From contig WHUX01000008.1 in NCBI GenBank assembly GCA_015179025.1, positions 1 to 64,000 of the forward strand: a DNA stretch of 64,000 bases, given 5' to 3'. The stretch is from Terfezia claveryi. Taxonomy: Eukaryota > Ascomycota > Pezizomycetes > Pezizales > Pezizaceae. Position numbers and translations under genes: made by a program. This document shows positions 21,747 to 32,620 of this stretch, piece after piece. Each line of letters starts with the position of its first letter. The first letter of the stretch is position 1. The notes beneath the pieces were generated by a model. That model worked only from the letters and a program-made list of their open reading frames with translations. It had not been told where the DNA came from and searched no databases.

Positions 21747-24700
21747 TTATCCCAGATCAAGGTTTGAGAAGAAGGTTTCCACCAAATCAACGGTGGTATC
21801 CTTCTCCCCTTCCTTCCCCTTCCTAAGCCACCTCCCCCGTTCATCCATCTCCTCCCAACTCCCCCATCTCCTCCCTACTTCCTCGCCCCATGGGCAGACT
21901 AAGGCTACATGCCTTCCTGTTTCTACATATTGTCCACACATCCTGCATGTTGGGTCAATCGTATCATCCAATCTGGCCCGCCATGACTGGAGATTGCCCT
22001 TCCCTGTACGACAGTGGACATAATTCACCCTGGCCCTCCTCCCCCATTTCACCACCCTGCCCATCCCTGACCCCGCCACCCTCCTTTCCTCCTCTCTCAT
22101 GCGCCTCCATTCTTGCTTGAGCCCTCCCTCTGTGATCAGAGGGCATTCCGGGTCTACTGCCTCCGCTCCTTCCTTGGCCAGGGAGTCGGCTAGCTCATTA
22201 CCTTCAATCCCTACGTGAGCCTTAACCCAGCCTAGTCTGACTGCCTCTGTCCCGGCCCTTGCCTGTCTCTGCTTGACTAGCCTGCAGACCTCCCTTAGGT
22301 CAGCCGTTCTGGCCCTCCCTAACCTACCGGCCTTGCGAATGGCTGCCAGCGCAGCCTGCGAGTCCGATAAGATGAGCAGGTTCCAGCCTCTATTAGCCTC
22401 CTCCAGAGCTTTCCTGATACCTACCACCTCTCCATCCCACACCGTAGCCATTTTCCCGATACCAATGCATCCTTTTAGGCTCCCCCCAGACGAGCACCAG
22501 CCCCCTCCTACCTGGCCTAGCTCACTCTTGCTGCCATCAGTATAGATGATAGCATGGCCTTCCTTCACCTCCTCAATTTTTCTCTGCCACTCCTCTGGCC
22601 GGGATGTCTTGGTCAGCTTGAGGTCTATTCTCGGGATGTGGACCTTTTCCAGACTTCCTCCGCAGCTCAGAACCTCATTACCCTCCTCCTTTAGGACCCC
22701 GCCTTGCTCCAGATTACAGACATTACTGAGGTAAATCCATCTGAAACCGGGAAGGGCTCCTCAAAGTAGTCCCAAGCCCTACCCTCCTCTATATTCCTTC
22801 CTTCTATGCCTCCTTCAAGCCAGAGGTCCCCTAGAGCCATGGGGTCCCGTATTATCTTTGCTATGAGCCTCGTCTGGGCCGCATCTAGGACTAGCCTAGG
22901 GGACTCCACTCCCGCGATTTGGCTCACCAACTCCCTTCGGGAGCCATGGGTTGCATTCATGCATTTCTTGAGAGCCTGGTATTGGAGTCTCTCGAACTCC
23001 TCCTCCCAGTTCTTCTGTCCCCTCCACTCTAGCTCGGCTCCCCATAAGGCCACCGTCCTTATCATTCCTGTATAGGCTGCCCTCCAGCTATTTGCGCTCA
23101 AGCCCCAGTTGGAGGTGCCTAGGCCGTTGAGCTGCCCTAGCATTCTATGGGCCTTCTCGATCCGGCTCTTCCAGTGCTCTCTAAATGACAGGCTCTCATC
23201 CATAATGATACCTACCTATTTGACACACTGTACATCTTTGTTCCTCCTTCTTCTCTTTTTTCTGAGTACTAACTTCTCGTGTTTGGTATCTTCGAAAGGT
23301 AGGTGGTACTCCCTTGCCACCTTCTGGACTGCTTCATCCACTTGTTGCAGTACAAAGTATATGTCTAACCTCTCGGCCTCCTCCCAAATGTAGATGCTAA
23401 GGTATAGATCATCTATATAAGAGAGTAACTCAATGTTATAGGGTGCCACCCCTGCGACCTCCTCTTCCATTTTCTTAATGATCAGGACCATCCAGATTAG
23501 AAAGATAACCGGAGAAAGCAGGGAGCCTTGAGGGGCCCCCAGGTTAGCCCTCCCCTGGCCTTATATCTTCCCATCCCATTCTAGCTGGAAGCTCCTTACC
23601 TTGAAGAAGCTCCTTATCCAGGTGATCCACTTTCTTCCTTCTTCTGACTTTCTGAGCTCCCTGATGACATCCTCTTCCCTTACGTTCTAGAATCCCCCTT
23701 TTACATCCCAGAACACCCAGCCAACCATCCCCTCTTTCGCTAAGCATTTCTGTGCCCTAGTCACCGTCCTTAGGGCCGCTTCAGTTGCTGAGTGTCCTTT
23801 GACTGAACCAAACTGGTGCCTGTGGAAGAGTTCGGACTCCTGGAGTCTGTCTGTAACTACCTTCTCCTCTAGCTTTCCAATGCAGTTAATCAAATTGATT
23901 GGCCTCCAGCCCTTTGTTCTACTATAGTCCTTACCTGGCTTGGGGATCATGACTACCTTACTGAACTGCCACTCGGCTGGAGTCACTCCCCTTGCTAGGT
24001 TGTCCGCTACCTTCCGTATCAGCTAGTCTCCCAACCTGGTGCGTAGTACTAATTTGATGAACCTATAGCTTATGCCATCTGGCCCAGGAGCTGATTTATT
24101 GCAAGTGCCCTGTAATGCTTTCCTAACCTCCTTCTCAAGTTCCTCTGTAACCAGTTCGTCCAGTACTAGCCCATCCGGAACCCCCCTCCTCCCCCTGCCT
24201 TCCATCACCTCCACCACCTTATCTACCTCCACCACCACCACCTCCTCCTCTTCACCTTCCTGCCTGCCATCTGCTCTCCACTTGAAGTGGTCTATTATCA
24301 GCCCTGCCACCTTCTCCTCATCGCTCCTACATTCATTGCTATCTTTATTTACTAGTTTCCCTATAACTCCCTTAAGATGCTAGAGGTCCTTCGCCCACTT
24401 CACCACCTCCTACGGATCCTTTTCTCCATTCTCTTTATAGAAAAGTTGCCAGCAAGCCTTCTTTTTTTCCCGGATCATCGCTCTCAGCTTCTCTTTTTTT
24501 GCTTTTCATTTCCTAACTTGGCTTTCCTGAGTTAGTCCATCTTCTAGCCTTTCTCTTCTACTCCTGCGTGTGATCTTGAGCTGGCTTGTGAGCTCCTCAT
24601 CCCACCACCTCTTAGACCTTCCTACAATGTTGAGGATCTTGTTGTGGTATAGGCGGAGGCTTTTCAGTTTCACATATGGAGTATTTCCTTCCAGACCTTT

Positions 24701-25441
24701 TATCTATTGCTCTTCTTCTTCTGCTTCATCCTTCTTGATTATCTCAATCTCCTTTTCTAGGCTCCCCCAGTCCACTGCCCTTTTTCTAATTACTGGCCTA
24801 GTCTCTCCCCAAGAAAGGTCACCCCAAAGGGCCCAGTGATCTGCCGCTAGTTTTTCCTTTTTTACCTCGCCCCATCCCTCTCCTTTACTTAAAAACAAGT
24901 CAATCCTACTCCGTACAGCTCTTCCATTCCTAGTCCTTTCCCACATTACCCTACAATCCCCTTCTGCAACTGCTAAGCCATTCGCTACTAGCCAGTCTGC
25001 CATGACCCGCCCCCTCAAGTTCTCATTGCATATGCTGTCCCACATATGACTGTGAGCATTTCAGTCCCCTACTACCGCTACCTGCCCTCCCCCTAGCTTC
25101 CGGCTAACCCTCGAGAGCCATTCTTCCCATTTCCAGCCATGCCACTTCCCATTTACATAAACCCCTCCTAGCTTCTTACCCAGAACATTAACCATGACTA
25201 GGTTGTCCTCCTCTAGGTCAACCTTGATATCGTCTGCTATGCATTTTTGCTAATAAACAAGCACCCTCCCTTCCTTCCTTACTGTACTCCCCAAAACAAA
25301 TACGGGGTGCCCCTGGCTCCCTCTCCCCTCCTTATTTATCCAGACCTCCCCTACAAAGGCCACACCCACTCCTTCCCCCCTATACCACTCCAGAAATGCG
25401 TGAGTATTCAGATGACTACCCCCCACATTCTGGTATCCCAC
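21747..25441 (-). pseudogene. LINE ORF2: APE endonuclease, reverse transcriptase, RNase H, CCHC end
   Basis: The endonuclease shows VAFVGEVWINKEG (about 25370) and, near 25060, VVGD-stop-NAHSHMWDS followed by RIDLFLSK and AADHWAL (the D-H pair). Reverse transcriptase runs through APGPDGISYRFIK, VVMIPKPGKDYSRTKGWRPI, WVFWDVKGGF (motif A Asp), LGAPQGSLLSP and LLSYIDDLYL (motif C, YIDD). RNase H begins AIIYTDGSKSELGQ at 22555 and includes ILSDSQAALAAIRKAG and GNELADSLAKEGA; the end has CRMCGQYVETGRHVALVCP. At least ten in-frame stops and one base shift near 22700 disable it. The product would nick the target and copy RNA onto it. Confidence 0.9.
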
Positions 25442-25452
25442 CCGGACAACTG

Positions 25453-28263
25453 TTAGTGATGGCTAGGCCCTACCGTGACAGTGAGGGCCACCAACACTTT
25501 CTTGCTTCCTATTGGTTCAAACCCCTCCTCATCAAACTCCTTCTTTCTACTTCCTATTAGTTCAAACCCTTCCTCGTCAAACTCCTTCTTTCTCTTTCTC
25601 GCACTACCCTGTTTTAGACTGCTACCGGTAGACGTACAGTTCCTTTTCATATGCCCCCATCCTCCGCAGTTGTAATATTATATTCCCCTTATCCCAAACT
25701 CAGCCCCTTAGTATCTAGCGCCTTGACATCTAGTACCTTGGTACCTGCCTTAGTACCTGGCACCTTAGTATATGGTGTCTTGGTACACGGCGCCTTGGTA
25801 CATGGTGCCTTGGAGTCGAGTGACCTGTCGCCTTTCGGGTAGGGTGGTCTCTCTCCTTACTACTCCCTGCACTGCCTTGCCCTTCTCAAACATTGCTACC
25901 TTTCTCCTCTTCCTATCCTACATAATTCCTGTTTTTACCAGCTTCATTGCTTCCCTCGAGTCTACTGCATCGAAGGTAAAGCCCGTGATCTTGGCCCCTC
26001 CCCAGGCCTTCAGCATCCTTTTTGCCCCCTTCATATCCTTGTTCTCTTCTCTCAGTTTTTCAGCTAAGGCTCTCCTTCCTCTAGCCACCGTTATAGGTAC
26101 TGCCGAGGTAATCATTCTGACTGTGGTGCCTTCCTCTACCCATACATTAAGAATCTCGCCGCTGCATCCAAACGCTTGAATGAGCATCCTCCCTACTTCC
26201 CCAGCTACCTTTAGGGGGTCGACTACTTATTTTACCCTCCCCACTGACCAATAGGACTCATCCTCAAAGTCACCCGTCCCTGCTCTTGCTGTGACCACCC
26301 ATGCTATACGGTCTAGAGTGACTCCAGTTGTTCTCAGCAGTATGTTCACCTTGCCTACTACTACCTCTAGCTCCTCCTTTCCTTTTGAGTCGATCGCCTG
26401 CATGTGGCCCATAACTACCTCTACTATCTTCAGGATTTCGCCATTCACTACCTGCCTAGATTGTCCTATCTTGGTTTCTAGAGATTGCTTCATTTCCCTC
26501 TCAATCCTTTCCATCATAGCCTTAGCCTCCTTTATTTTAACTCCTAGCTCAATCAGCTCGTCTTCTCCCAATGCTGACCTGTCCTTTCTTGTCAGCTCTA
26601 CCAGAGTCTCCTCACAGGCCACCCAAGCCCTTTGTTGACTCTCCCTGACTAGCTTTCCCTGAGCTGCCACCTTCTTGGCCTCCTTCTGTGCTACCTGTTC
26701 CCTCCTATTTTCTACCTCGACTGCCTTTTTTCTAGCTTCGATCTTTTTAACCTTGGCCTCCTTCTTTTTTTCCTCTTCCACTCTTCCCTTTCTAGCGGAG
26801 ATGGTCTTTTTAACCTGTGCCACTTCCTCTACTGTGTCTGCACCTATGGCCACTACCAGGAGAGCGAGCTGCTCCTTAACTTCCTTGAGCTCCGTCGTGA
26901 GACCCACGAGTGCTCCTGCCTTGACTTGTGAGGCTGTTTTCTAGTGCCTTTCGGTCTCTACCATGGCCTTAATTTTGCCTGGTATACCTTCTATAATTAC
27001 CAGCTCAGAAAGCCTCCTCCAGCCTCCCTTGCCTTTGCTGTTCCCATCTATACACCATCCCCCCTCTATACAATCCCTATTGGCTACTAAGATGCACCTA
27101 GCCAAGTTGGCATCATTCCTAGACCTTCAAGATCTGTGCTTCCTCTGTAACTCTCCGATCTATCTCAAGACCTCAGCGTTCTCCCTAATGGCTCCGACGA
27201 GTTCGAGCTCGCTCCTTAGCTTAAAGACTGCTTTCCATGTCCTCCCCTGCCCTGATGTGCCCTCCATCTCTTCTTCCATATCCGTGTCCTCCTTATTGGT
27301 TGGCCCTTGGCCTTCTACCAGATCCTCCATTAACCCTGCGACTTTCTCTTCCAACAGGCCGTCCTCCAGCCTGTTCCCTTGAGAGAGGGGAGTTTCTGGG
27401 GGAGTGCCCCTGCCTTGGTTGCTCTCTTTATCTGGCCACTCATCAATATTCAAATCCCAAGCAGAAGGAGGGACTCCGAAAACATTGTTCTTGATCTCCT
27501 CGAAGCTTCTTGGTACTGCTGGCTTGACCAGCTCTATTCCTAATTCCTCCCCCAGCTCCTGCAGTGACTTTCCAGATTCCAACCTTTGCTTCTTACCGTT
27601 TCCGACACTCTGCTTTCTTGAGGACTCCCTATCTGATTCCTCTTCCCCCTCCGAGATGTTTTCCAGCTCCGTTTCCAACCTTGCTAGCTGCTCCTTTGCC
27701 ATGCGTGCTGTCCTAGCCCCCCTCCTCTTCCTACCCCTTAGTATAGACAGAGTCCAGTGATGTGTGATCCCGAACATAGCGCCGCTGTCAGCCCCAGCCG
27801 GCCTGACCATGATGCTCTCTAGGATCCTGTCATCCTCGTCTGACTTCTGGTACTCCACGTCATATCCTTCCAGCTGGCTATTGACTGTACCGTCCTGGAT
27901 GGCGATCGACCTCTTTAGGATCTCGACTACCCTTTCTGCCGAGAGGCCATCCATGACCTTGATGGCCTCCTCCTCATCCCTGAGGTCCTTTTCGACTTAG
28001 GAGATATGTATGCACCAATCTCCCTCGCCCCGCCACTCCCCCCTGGTGTGTTTAGTATTGACTATGGCTTGGCTGAGGGCCTCCTCCCCCCTTTCCCTGA
28101 ACTCTGAGATCAGTGCCCAGCCTGCTACATCCTCCATCGTGTATTGTCTTCTTTTCTTCAAACCTCCCTCGCCATCATGTTCGAGAAGCAATTTGCAGCC
28201 TCCCTTGCCCCAGTCCTTAATGGGGCCAAAAACGACACCCCTTGGGGGTGGTGCCATCGTCAC
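25453..28263 (-). pseudogene. LINE ORF1 (gag-like, coiled coil and zinc knuckle), stop-broken
   Basis: One frame of 937 codons runs from MTMAPPPRGVVFGPIKDWGK to SHH-stop. It has a globular N-terminal part, a hinge, a long Lys/Glu-rich coiled coil (about 26907-26400) and a region with RMITSAVPITVARGRRALAE before a repetitive Tyr/Gln/Gly stretch. Near 25660 is CGGWGHMKRNC, the second half of a CCHC knuckle; the position of the first Cys reads Tyr (TAT). In-frame stops occur at about 27997, 27160, 27127, 26941, 26227, 25918 and three times between 25900 and 25650. ORF1 proteins bind LINE RNA. Almost every stop is TAG or TAA where CAG or CAA would keep Gln. Confidence 0.8.
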
Positions 28264-28622
28264 AGAAGCTGACCGTACTTCGATAACACGGGGTAGAAAA
28301 AACGGCCTGCCGCGTGTGCGCTCTTATAAAACCAGGTAACGTGACCCTGAGCTCAGTGGTAGGCCGAATCAACCTAAGTTGAGTCGGTTGCCACGTATAT
28401 TAGTCAGGGAGAAAGACCCCGCTTCCAAGGCGAGAAGTTCAGCGAACTTGACCCTCGGGGGAATCTGTAAAATGAGTTGAAGGACCAGGAAAACCGGATG
28501 AGCCTGCTCGCAGGAGCGTGCTGATCAGTTTAAGCTTGTGTACGACTTCGGGGCTGTTCCAGTAGTCGAGCTCGTTCGATCGCTCGGTCCTTGGATGTTG
28601 ATGTCGATGGAAACAAATTCAT

Positions 28623-28977
28623 AAACAATTGGAAAAATAAGCGTGGTCCTCGAATGCGTCAAAAAGATGAACTTGAACATTCTGCATCATCTACTATTGT
28701 TGAAACCGACAACCCACGAGTCTGGTGGATTCAGTACTAAGCAGACTATCCGCAACTTTCGATAATGACCCTTAGCTTACTTGCGATCCCAGCTATGAGT
28801 TCTGAGGTTGAACGAGTTTTTAGTAGTACAGGCTTGATGGTGACAGACCGGCGGAACGGGCTTAAGGAGGATATTATTGAAGCGGCAGAATGCATGAAGT
28901 CATGGCAGGCAGATGGAGGACTAGTTGCATTTGGAGAGACAGAACAAGTATGCACTATTAGAGCAATTGGAGATTAA
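28623..28977 (+). pseudogene. hAT transposase C-terminal (dimerisation) fragment
   Basis: RVWWIQY-stop-ADYPQLS is followed by LLAIPAMSSEVERVFSSTGL and VTDRRNGLKEDIIEAAECMK, the conserved C-terminal hAT dimerisation region (usual order: Trp, YP.L..A, IPA.S...ER.FS, RR..L). It ends naturally at the stop near 28977. The catalytic upstream two thirds are absent, so it is not functional. It belongs to the surrounding hAT copy B; the nested LINE cuts in immediately upstream. Confidence 0.85.
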
Positions 28978-29417
28978 GAGCACAGGAATAGGGCTTGAGA
29001 GTAGTACTGAGTAATTTGGCATGTCCCGCATAAGGAGGATATTATTGAAAGCGGCGACAAAATGTAAGTTATCGCAGGCAGATCAAATGGGCTTGAGAGG
29101 AGTGCCGAGTTGTATTTTTCATATTCTATTTACTAGGCCGATTAGGTTCCGAAAATCATGATATCTGTTTACTCCGCGCTGTTATATAGTAATCACTCGC
29201 ACAGTAGTCTTCAGTCTGTCGGCTTAGTTAGGCCAGTCAGACTAGGTGGCAGTTGGACTGGGCCAGCCTGATCGGACTGGGCGGACTGGTCGGACTGGTC
29301 GGACCGGCCCGATCCAAATACTGACTTGGATTGATGTCATTAGCTATTTAAGAGCTTCGAACAGAGCCCCGTAGCATTCCTTTTTCTCGAAGGTCTCGCC
29401 CGGTGCTTTCCTCCGTT

Positions 29418-29960
29418 TCATTCGCGTTCACCTGTGGACCTTCCCCGTTCTTCAATAGCATCTTCCTGAGCCAAATATTCTTTAATCCCACTTTCAATAT
29501 ACTCCTGCTCCAATGCCCTCACGGGGAGTTCTGTGGCCAGGACTGAGTCATCCTGTCCCTGGCCCACTTCGATTTTTGTTCGATTTTCTTTGGATTGCAC
29601 CATCATCTGAGGATACAACACTAGGCGCATGAACGCTCTCCTTGCCAGATGACCTCGAGAGGCCCGACTGAGACCTGCCTGAAAATGGAAACTATGAAAC
29701 CCGTGTGACTATGAACCCGTATCCTATTCTGACTGAGTACCGCCCCTGCCTGCCATCCGCCTGTACAGGTAGCTGAAAAAAGCCTCTACTGCATCCCAGT
29801 CCTCTCCATCCTCTTCTCTCTTCCATATGGGACAGTGTCACAGTCGATGTCCTCCCAATCTTTGATGCTGCCGAGTGCAGCCCTTTGTGTGCTGAAATTT
29901 GGGCAATCGAAAAGTAGGTGTGCTCCATCCTATGTGTGGTGTCCGCAGGAGCGTGCGCTG
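29418..29960 (-). pseudogene. LINE ORF2 C-terminal fragment
   Basis: The minus strand reads CGHHT-stop-DGAHLLFDCPNFS (29955-29890), a Cys/His-rich LINE C-terminus, followed by AALGSIKDWEDID and EAFFSYLYRR, and then in another register by MRLVLYPQMMVQSKENRTKI (29630-29418). AALGSIKDWE matches AALGSVKNWE in the plus-strand debris near 20860, so the two are relatives in opposite orientation. No RNase H or reverse transcriptase remains. Confidence 0.6.
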
Positions 29961-30872
29961 GAATTGATTTCCCTATCCTATGCAGCCAGTGTTTGGGGTC
30001 CTGAACCTATACAAAATTCTCCAATATGCAACGTTTGGGGGTATGATTTATTTTGCACCTAGCTGTACCTACGTCGCTTTAATCATTTTCATGTAGGGAT
30101 ATCGGTTAATGACAGCTTGGAGGTCCGTCCTACTTAAGTTTTGTTATTTGTTATTTGTTAATTTGTTATGCACCGGACCTGGCAGATTAACTTGCCTTGT
30201 CCTGAATCCACCCGGGCTTCCAGGTGGCTCCTCAGAGTCCTCATGGTCCCCTTATTGGGACTGAATAGGAGAAAGGAGTATCTAAAACTATATATATATA
30301 TGTATATAAATATGGGTTCAGGAGTATGATATTCCATGCATTTTATGCATGGTGATATTTTTTTGGCCACCTTATGTAAGTGCCTTTTGAGTTTACTTAA
30401 CGTACCAGATACAAATCTCTACCTACGGCTTTTGATTTTAGTGATTACAGCTCGGGGTGTTATAGGCATTAATATAACAGTCAGCCTATAGGATTACCTC
30501 AGAGGTCGTTGTGCCAAAAGATATGCTAACTACATAATGCAAGCATGTTGCTATGTTTTTTTGCACGATGCCCCTTTGAGGCTGGTTGTGCCACTTTTGG
30601 GCAGAAGAACGTGAAACGGGTTGGTCTAGTTAGAACGGGTAATTAAATACAGTTGTAACTAAGTAGTTAAGTGCAAGGCTGGGTTGCTTACGAGGGGTAG
30701 CCCATGCAAAGGCTTGGCACGCTAATAAAAATTCGGCCAAAACGAATCCAACTGCATACAGTTACATACATACGTGTTTCCTACGGTACTTTCTGCATAA
30801 GGCATCACCCACACCGCCGAACCCGAACCTCTTCCGGCTCAATCCAAATCAACTGCGTACACCTATTCGCAG
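29961..30872. other. Intergenic, 3' side of the IDO gene
   Basis: No recognisable gene. An AT-dinucleotide tract lies near 30287-30310. Confidence 0.5.
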
Positions 30873-32620
30873 TTATCTTGCGGACACCCCCCGCTCAGCA
30901 CTGTACTTCGCAACCTCCTTGGCTAGCCGCTCCGCCTGCTTCTCTGTCACTTCCCTCACTCTCTCCACCGTCGTGTTTTTGACATTCCACATGTTAAGCT
31001 TTGCAATGACCTCGCCCATCAGGGCAAGCACTGCGTTCAACTGATTCGGGAGCCAGGTGACTATGGGACTTCCCCCAGTAGCCGTCGGATGAGCCGTCTT
31101 CTTCAAGATATACTCCCGTGTGAGGCACCAATGTCTCCATCTAAACTCCCTCACCTGATCCAAGCATAGCAAGTACCTCTCTGCACTTTCTGCGTCCTTG
31201 AGACACCATTCCTGTACCCCCAGATATTCTGCACGGCGCTGCACCCACTCCAAGAACTCGCGATGGTTCCCGGGGCGATACTTCCGAAAGTCACGAAGGA
31301 TCTCAGTGAGAGGAGTATCAGGCATTTGAATCTGAAGCAGGTTATCTATAAGTGGAACCATACTGTCATTGGCTCCAGTCTCTCCTCGAAAGTGCAGGCG
31401 TTCGGGGGAGACTCCTTCATATAAAACACCGTTCGGGAACATCGATTGGGAAGTGATCCCGAAGATAAATCTATTCGTGAGGTCAGTTGACAAGATCAGA
31501 AAATGAAGTGAGGGAAAGGGGTACGGTACGTTCTAAAGTTGCTATAGTCACTAGGCTTACTCTTCTTCCACATCCCCTCCATCACTGTATTAATTTTTTG
31601 CAATGAGGTCAATATCTCGTCGAGACCCGTATTCAATATCGAGCGTTCATTTTGGGAACAGCCATTCAAAACATCTAAAGCTCCAGTGACAAGGCTACCA
31701 CTCTCCTTGACCATATCGACATGTACTAGAACGAAACCAGCTTCGGAAGACTTTGGATCAAGGCCATGCTCAAAGGCACGGATCGGAGAGATATTATCAT
31801 AGGTGAGTGGCTTGGAGGGATCATTTAACTTGTAGTTATAGAGGGCATAGGCACCAGCATACTCCATAAATGGCTGGAATCCTATACTAATTGTCAGTGT
31901 CATACTCTAGTTATTTATGACGAGATGGAAGATATGTACCAGCACTAGGAACAAGGCAACAGTTAGCTCCGGCAAGTACGATGAAGTATAGGAGCCATAA
32001 CTCACTATTCGGCCACGGCCGCAATCGGCAAGCTTATGCATTTTGGCAATACGTCCCTTCCAAGTCCAAAATCCCCACCTTTGAACTCATCCTCCCCATC
32101 TGACCCCTGCGTTACCATCTTGCCCGCTAGCCATCTCATATGGCACGGCTCAAGGAGGTACGCGCTAGCTACAAAGCTGTAGTCTCTATATAGCGCGTTC
32201 ATTACCGGGAGGTTGTCCTTATATTTGTGGACATACTCCACGAGATTTGGTAGGGCGTGCTCCTCGTCAATAGCCTTGCCAAGCGAGCCGGTAGCGAGCA
32301 GTCCCGGTGCCCCAGAGGCAGTGCGAATAGGCATGCGTTGCAGGAGAGACTCAAGAAGTGCAAATTCGGGTGGAAGCACCACGATAGGATCCTGATCAAG
32401 CAGAGTATCAGCATGAGAATTAGAACCTCGAGACGAGAATTCCACAGGTAATATTAATTATACTAACCGCCCTAGGTAGGAACCCCCTCGTCCTGCTCAC
32501 CATAAAGGCTGGGAGTGTGTTATCGTCAGGTAATGCATCAGTCAGGACGTTGAAGTTTTCTGATGGAAGTGCCATTGGTGCACGGAGAGTGACAGTCGAG
32601 ACAGGAGCGGTGGTCACCAT
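30873..32620 (-). CDS. Indoleamine 2,3-dioxygenase, 4 exons, 497 aa
   Basis: This heme enzyme opens the indole ring of tryptophan to give N-formylkynurenine, the first step of the kynurenine route to NAD. Modelled exons are 32620-32468, 32391-32006, 31886-31530 and 31470-30873; the sum (1494 nt) is in frame. Family landmarks in order: LPPEFALLESLLQRMPI, GFQPFMEYAGAYALYNY, GFVLVHVDMVKESGSLV, MWKKSKPSDYSNFRT, SMFPNGVLYEGVS, GETGANDSMVP, YRPGNHREFLEWV (His fits the proximal heme ligand), LDQVREFRWRHW and ATGGSPIVTWLPNQL. Introns are 76, 119 and 59 bp, with branch-like CTGAT or CTGAC sites before AG. The 119-bp intron has a choice of 3' sites. Length is within the fungal IDO range. It looks intact, with no sign of RIP, and has its own upstream region. 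Confidence 0.93.

Larger units (their letters stand above)
21545..28609 (-). mobile_element. Full-length LINE (I/Tad1-like), 7.06 kb, inserted in the hAT element
   Basis: A run of T at 21543-21564 is the 3' poly(A) of a minus-strand element. The 13-bp sequence GAAACAAATTCAT occurs at 21532-21544 and 28610-28622, a textbook target-site duplication, which sets both ends. The order on the minus strand is 5' leader (28609-28264), ORF1 (28263-25453), ORF2 with endonuclease, reverse transcriptase, RNase H and a CCHC end (about 25441-21747), then a 3' UTR. Each ORF keeps one frame except for stop codons and a single shift near 22700, so the copy is structurally full length but inactive. Confidence 0.93.
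21297..29323 (+). mobile_element. hAT element, copy B, split by a nested LINE
   Basis: The left end at 21297 (CAGTGTCACCAATCAGCC) and right end at 29323 (CCGATCCAAATACTG) match copy A, and the flanks carry a perfect 8-bp duplication ACTTGGAT (21289-21296 and 29324-29331). Removing the LINE and one 13-bp duplication leaves about 950 bp, including a hAT transposase C-terminus (28623-28977). Subterminal GACTGG repeats occur at about 21411-21479 and inverted at 29265-29305. A phrase AAGGAGGATATTATTGAA occurs both inside the transposase (28864) and again at 29033, marking an internal duplication. Confidence 0.92.

Noticed and set aside
24072..28339. Many plus-strand ORFs rich in Ser/Pro/Leu over the LINE
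   Set aside because: Antisense shadows of the minus-strand LINE ORFs.
28320..28450. tRNA-like or SINE-like sequence GAGCTCAGTGGTAGG
   Set aside because: Box A-like only; no box B at the right spacing and no cloverleaf. It lies inside the LINE 5' leader.
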